A DNA stretch of 18,291 nt from assembly GCA_964540415.1 (NCBI GenBank), contig CAZIMM010000041.1:1-18291 (forward strand). The letters run 5' to 3'. This document shows, one piece after another, positions 14,950-18,291 of the stretch. This DNA is from CAZIMM01 sp964540415 (GTDB lineage Bacteria > Bacillota > Clostridia > Oscillospirales > Acutalibacteraceae). The position numbers were made by a program, and so were the translations under genes. Within the stretch, counting starts at the first letter, position 1; the number at the start of each line of letters is the position of its first letter. The notes beneath the pieces were generated by a model. That model was given only the letters and a program-made list of their open reading frames with translations. It was not told the origin of the DNA and ran no database searches.

Positions 14950-16969
14950 TCTGCTTTTCATGAAGCTTGCATTGGTCAACGTCAAAAAGCATGCAAAGCT
15001 GTATTTCCCCTATATTATCAGCGCCGCCTTTACCTCCGCAATGTTTTATGTGATGTGCGAAATAACATTCAACGAGGGAATCACAAAAATGTACGGTGCC
15101 TCGTACCTCAAGACCGTACTCGGCATGGGTGACATCGTAATCGGTATCTTTTCGCTCATATTCCTGCTCTACACAAACAGCTTTCTTATGAAGCAGCGCA
15201 AAAAGGAGCTGGGGCTTTACAATGTCCTCGGCATGGAGAAAAAGCACATTTCCGGAATTATGGTTTTTGAAACGCTCATCGTCGCGTGCATCAGCATTGT
15301 GTCGGGATTGCTTATCGGGATGCTTTTCGACAAGCTCGTCACACTGTTTTTGTGCAAGCTCCTCAATTCAAAGGTTGACCTCGGCTTTTCGTTGTCACCG
15401 TATGCCATTCTTCTCACAGCAGGTCTCATGCTTGCAATTTTTTTCATCAGTTTCATCTCAAATGTGGTCAGAATTAAAAAGTCAAGAACCATTGAGCTGC
15501 TGCACAGCTCGAGCACGGGCGAAAAAGAACCGCGCACAAAGCTTGTTCTCACAATTCTCGGTGTGTTATTCCTTTCTGCGGGCTACATCATCGCGGTCAC
15601 AGTTGAATCCCCGATTGAAGCCATGAGACTGTTCTTCTTTGCCGTGCTTGCGGTCATTGCCGGAACCTATTGCCTGTTTGTCGCAGGAAGCATCGCGGTT
15701 CTTAAAGTGATGCGTAAAAGGAAGAACTATTATTACAATCCGAAGCATTTCACCTCAGTTTCCGGAATGCTTTACAGAATGAAGCAAAACGCGGTCGGGC
15801 TTGCAAACATCTGCATTCTTTCAACCATGGTTCTTGTTATGGTTTCAACCACAGTTTCGCTGTACACCGGAACGGAGGACGCTCTGAAAAGCAGATATCC
15901 CGCCGACATCTGCGTACAGCTCGGGTATTCACAGGCAGACACCGAATATTCTGCAGAGCACTCCGCATTGTTTGAGGATACCGTTCTTTCGGGCATCCTG
16001 AAGGAAGTTGAGAAGGCAGGGTTCGATGCGACAGACCTGAGGTATTACAACTTTCTTGCCTTTGCAACGCTCCGCAGCGGCGATCTTTACACACTCGGTG
16101 CCGACAATTTCTCCGTAGGCAGTAATGTTAACGAGCTCTGTTTTATTACTCAAAAAGATTACAATCTTCTCACAGGCTCGGAAATATCTCTAGGCAAAGG
16201 GGAAGCGGCAGTGTGCGATTACGGTGAAAAGTCCGGCGACGTTATTCGGATTTTCGGAGAGACTTACACTGTCAGAGAACGCTTTGAAAGTTTCCCGGAC
16301 ATGAGCCATTTTGGCGCGGTAATACAGAACATTCATTTCATTGTTGTTCCGGACAACGAAACTCTGGAGTTCATCGACAGCAAGCAGTTTGAACAATTCG
16401 GCAAAGACAAGGCAAGCAACATCACGTTCGATGTAAAGTTCGACCTCGACGGAAGCGACGAGCAAAAATCCGCCTGTGCGGAAAGCATTGAAAAAAGCAC
16501 CCGTCAGGCACTCAAGGATGCAGGCTGCCGGGCAAGCTTCCAGGTTGACTGCCGCTGTGATTACCGCGAAGAATTCTATTCAACTCACGGCAGCTTCTTT
16601 TTCCTCGGCATAGTGCTCGGGCTGCTGTTCCTGATGATTACGGTAATGATAATTTATTACAAGCAGATTTCCGAGGGCTATGAGGACAAAAAGCGTTTTG
16701 AAATTATGCAGCAGGTCGGCATGAGCCGTGAGGAGGTCAGGAAAACCATCCGCAATCAGGTGCTCACGGTTTTCTTCCTTCCCCTTGTCGCGGCGTTTGT
16801 TCACCTCGCGTTCTCCTTCCCCATCATTTCGAGACTGCTCGTTGTTTTCAATCTCACCAACACTGCTGTTTTTGCAATAGCACTTGTCATAACAGCGCTT
16901 GTGTTCGCAGCAATATATTCGGCGGTTTATGCAATAACGGCAAGAGCTTATTACAAAATCGTGAGCTGA
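14942..16969 (+). CDS. Bce-type ABC transporter permease (BceB-like)
   Basis: 675 residues from ATG 14942, which overlaps the ATPase stop; an in-frame ATG at 14921 lies deeper in the ATPase gene and is less likely. About ten membrane helices are visible: one near 20-40, then 62-82, 107-135, 152-175, 202-220, 228-255, 287-308, 552-573, 605-630 and 642-668. FtsX-like motifs occur twice (KELGLYNVLGM at 88-98; RFEIMQQVGMSREEVR at 585-600). Residues about 309-550 form a single large extracytoplasmic domain between helices 7 and 8, the BceB hallmark that meets the antibiotic and relays flux to the kinase. No frameshift is seen. Confidence 0.93.
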   Translation: MNSLLFMKLALVNVKKHAKLYFPYIISAAFTSAMFYVMCEITFNEGITKMYGASYLKTVLGMGDIVIGIFSLIFLLYTNSFLMKQRKKELGLYNVLGMEKKHISGIMVFETLIVACISIVSGLLIGMLFDKLVTLFLCKLLNSKVDLGFSLSPYAILLTAGLMLAIFFISFISNVVRIKKSRTIELLHSSSTGEKEPRTKLVLTILGVLFLSAGYIIAVTVESPIEAMRLFFFAVLAVIAGTYCLFVAGSIAVLKVMRKRKNYYYNPKHFTSVSGMLYRMKQNAVGLANICILSTMVLVMVSTTVSLYTGTEDALKSRYPADICVQLGYSQADTEYSAEHSALFEDTVLSGILKEVEKAGFDATDLRYYNFLAFATLRSGDLYTLGADNFSVGSNVNELCFITQKDYNLLTGSEISLGKGEAAVCDYGEKSGDVIRIFGETYTVRERFESFPDMSHFGAVIQNIHFIVVPDNETLEFIDSKQFEQFGKDKASNITFDVKFDLDGSDEQKSACAESIEKSTRQALKDAGCRASFQVDCRCDYREEFYSTHGSFFFLGIVLGLLFLMITVMIIYYKQISEGYEDKKRFEIMQQVGMSREEVRKTIRNQVLTVFFLPLVAAFVHLAFSFPIISRLLVVFNLTNTAVFAIALVITALVFAAIYSAVYAITARAYYKIVS

Positions 16970-17058
16970 CAACCCCCGCAGCAGATGTTTTTGATGTATT
17001 CATATTCTCACGGTATAAAAAATCTCCGGGTGGAGAAGCAAGTAAACATCTCACTGAA

Positions 17059-17112
17059 AATGGTGCGTTTTTGCAACGGAAATCGGTGCAAAAACGCATT
17101 GTTTTGTTTTTC
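17059..17112 (+). terminator. Intrinsic terminator of the Bce-type module
   Basis: A perfect 12-bp stem, TGCGTTTTTGCA (17064-17075) and TGCAAAAACGCA (17087-17098), extends by wobble pairs to 17059/17103 and is followed by GTTTTGTTTTTC. It lies about 90 nt after the permease stop. Confidence 0.85.
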
Positions 17113-17593
17113 ACTTTTGTTCCGCACAAAGTGCCAAAGTACATTAAAGTTTATTTGACGCTAAGAATGCATAAACACGGATTATTTCAACAGCAGGTGT
17201 ATGTCCGTTAATTTTGTTGCAGTTAATTTCATATGTATTTTTATCAGAAACGGCTTGGGAAACTGATTGACATAGAGGGGAGTTGCTGATATAATTATTT
17301 TTTATAGGCAAGATTTTTTGACTCAGGGCAAAATGAATTATCCGGCTTCAAAGAGCTTCGGCAGTGCATATGCCGTTGCCGCACTAACGAAGGTAAATTA
17401 TTATAAGCAGAGCCGTTTCTGTTGACGTCGAAATTGCTTGAAGCTTTCGGAAAAGTCTGATTTTTGCGTTCCCAAAATATTAAATTCTTACTGCCCGACA
17501 TTCAGCATCTTTCTGTTCCCGGAAGTACTACTATCCGACTCACGGCGTAATGAAGAAATTCATATATATTACTGTCAACAGGAGGCTGTGCTT
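17113..17593. other. Non-coding interval containing a long 5' leader
   Basis: About 480 nt with no supported gene. It holds a consensus promoter (17267-17295) and, from the inferred start near 17302, a leader of about 290 nt before ATG 17594. A small hairpin (CGGCA/TGCCG) is present near 17357-17373. I could not match the leader to a known riboswitch. A 30-codon frame (17333-17425) lies inside it; see findings. Confidence 0.5.
17267..17295 (+). promoter_or_regulatory. Perfect consensus sigma-A promoter
   Basis: TTGACA at 17267-17272, a spacer of exactly 17 bp, and TATAAT at 17290-17295: a 12/12 match. It is the best promoter in the window, and the first supported gene downstream starts about 290 nt past the expected start point. 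Confidence 0.8.
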
Positions 17594-18291
17594 ATGAAAA
17601 AATGGGACGCAATCGTGGTGGGCGCCGGAAACGGAGGGCTTGCCGCGGCAACCTGTCTTGCAAGAGAGGGCAAAAAGGTTTTGCTCCTGGAGCAACACAA
17701 TCTTCCGGGCGGCTTTGCAACAAGCTTTGTGAGAGGTCGGTTTGAATTTGAGGCTTCATTGCATGAGCTCAGCGGTGTCGGCAAAGATTCCGGTGATGGC
17801 AGCAACAGAAAAGTGCTTGAAAAAGTTGGTGTCGTCGACAAAATCAACTGGCTGCATGTTCCGTCGGCTTACAGAATCATCACCCTTTCGGACGAGGATG
17901 AGCTGAATGTCTCAATGCCCTTCGGAGTTGAAAACTACATAAACAAGCTTGAAGAGCTTGTGCCGGGCAGCAGAGAATCGGTGACAAAGCTGTTCGCTCT
18001 TGGCGACGAAATGTCTTATGCCATTGATATGTTCGGCAAAATCAACGGAAAATTCACCGCTTCGGTCGTCAAGGATGTTCTGAAGAACTGCATGAACTTT
18101 GTGCGCACAAGCGGCTACAGCACCTCGGAGGTGTTTGAAGCGCTGAATATTCCTCAGAAAGCGCGCAAGATTCTGACCGGCTATTGGTGCTATCTCGGTG
18201 AGGACATCAACGAGGTTTCATTCATGCATTTTATGGCGATGCTCAGAAGCTACATAACCTGCGGCGCTGTTTTTCCCGAGGGCAGAAGCCA
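17594..18291 (+). CDS. FAD-dependent oxidoreductase, phytoene desaturase/retinol saturase type (3' partial)
   Basis: 232 full codons are visible and the frame is open to the window end. AGGAGG lies 8 nt before ATG. The N-terminus is a Rossmann dinucleotide-binding motif, VVGAGNGGLAAATCLAREGKKVLLLEQ (GxGxxG at residues 10-15, acidic E33 ending the second strand), followed by LPGGFATSF and then RFEFEASLHELSGVG, the pattern of CrtI-like desaturases and retinol 13,14-saturase-type proteins. Members oxidise or reduce polyenes or other lipids; the substrate here is unknown and no carotenoid gene is in view. A full-length member would be about 500 residues, so more than half is missing beyond the window. 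Confidence 0.88.
   Translation, partial: MKKWDAIVVGAGNGGLAAATCLAREGKKVLLLEQHNLPGGFATSFVRGRFEFEASLHELSGVGKDSGDGSNRKVLEKVGVVDKINWLHVPSAYRIITLSDEDELNVSMPFGVENYINKLEELVPGSRESVTKLFALGDEMSYAIDMFGKINGKFTASVVKDVLKNCMNFVRTSGYSTSEVFEALNIPQKARKILTGYWCYLGEDINEVSFMHFMAMLRSYITCGAVFPEGRS

Noticed and set aside
1..18291. tRNA, rRNA, CRISPR arrays, insertion sequences or attachment sites
   Set aside because: No regularly spaced repeats, transposase or integrase motifs, or RNA-gene signatures were seen while reading both strands.

Overview
The window looks like chromosomal DNA of a low-to-mid GC Gram-positive anaerobe, most likely an uncultured gut-type Clostridia (Oscillospiraceae/Ruminococcaceae-like). Reasons: strong AGGAGG-type ribosome binding sites, sigma-A-type promoters with 17-bp spacers, a BceRS-BceAB peptide-antibiotic detoxification module, a small Clostridia-type DUF6514-like gene, and gram-positive-style U-rich hairpin terminators. 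Every intact gene lies on the + strand. This placement is inferred from gene content only.

Region 1 (1-6521) is a tight operon, entered in mid-gene, whose genes overlap or nearly abut. In order: an HPr-kinase-like P-loop domain fused to a PqqD-like leader-binding domain; a radical SAM/SPASM enzyme; a LanM-like lanthionine synthetase that lacks the usual N-terminal domain; an S24/S26-type serine peptidase with a TTG start; and an ABC exporter (membrane plus ATPase domains) without a C39 leader peptidase. It ends at a hairpin terminator (6533-6575). This reads as the tailoring, processing and export part of a RiPP (ribosomally made, modified peptide) cluster that mixes class II lanthipeptide, SPASM and HprK/PqqD chemistry. 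No precursor peptide gene is visible here. It probably lies upstream of the window.

Region 2 (6522-7534) is mostly non-coding. It holds one complete small transcription unit: consensus promoter, strong RBS, a DUF6514-like reading frame interrupted by an in-frame TAG, and a strong terminator. After it come about 250 nt without a convincing gene and a promoter for the next gene.

Region 3 (7535-12296) carries a cytoplasmic GH78-like (alpha-L-rhamnosidase family) protein. Next is a zinc-ribbon membrane protein closely linked to a secreted, membrane-anchored TPM-domain protein, and then a GtrA-family membrane protein.

Region 4 (12397-16969) is a complete Bce-type module: response regulator, intramembrane-sensing kinase, ABC ATPase and a ten-helix permease with a large extracytoplasmic domain. 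An apparent operator-promoter lies between kinase and ATPase: a tandem 11-bp direct repeat plus a 12-bp perfect inverted repeat ahead of a TATAAT box with no good -35. This fits activation of the transporter by its own regulator. A strong terminator follows.

Region 5 (16970-end) has about 480 nt of untranslated sequence containing a perfect consensus promoter (17267-17295) about 290 nt ahead of a FAD-dependent phytoene-desaturase/retinol-saturase-type oxidoreductase, which runs off the window end.
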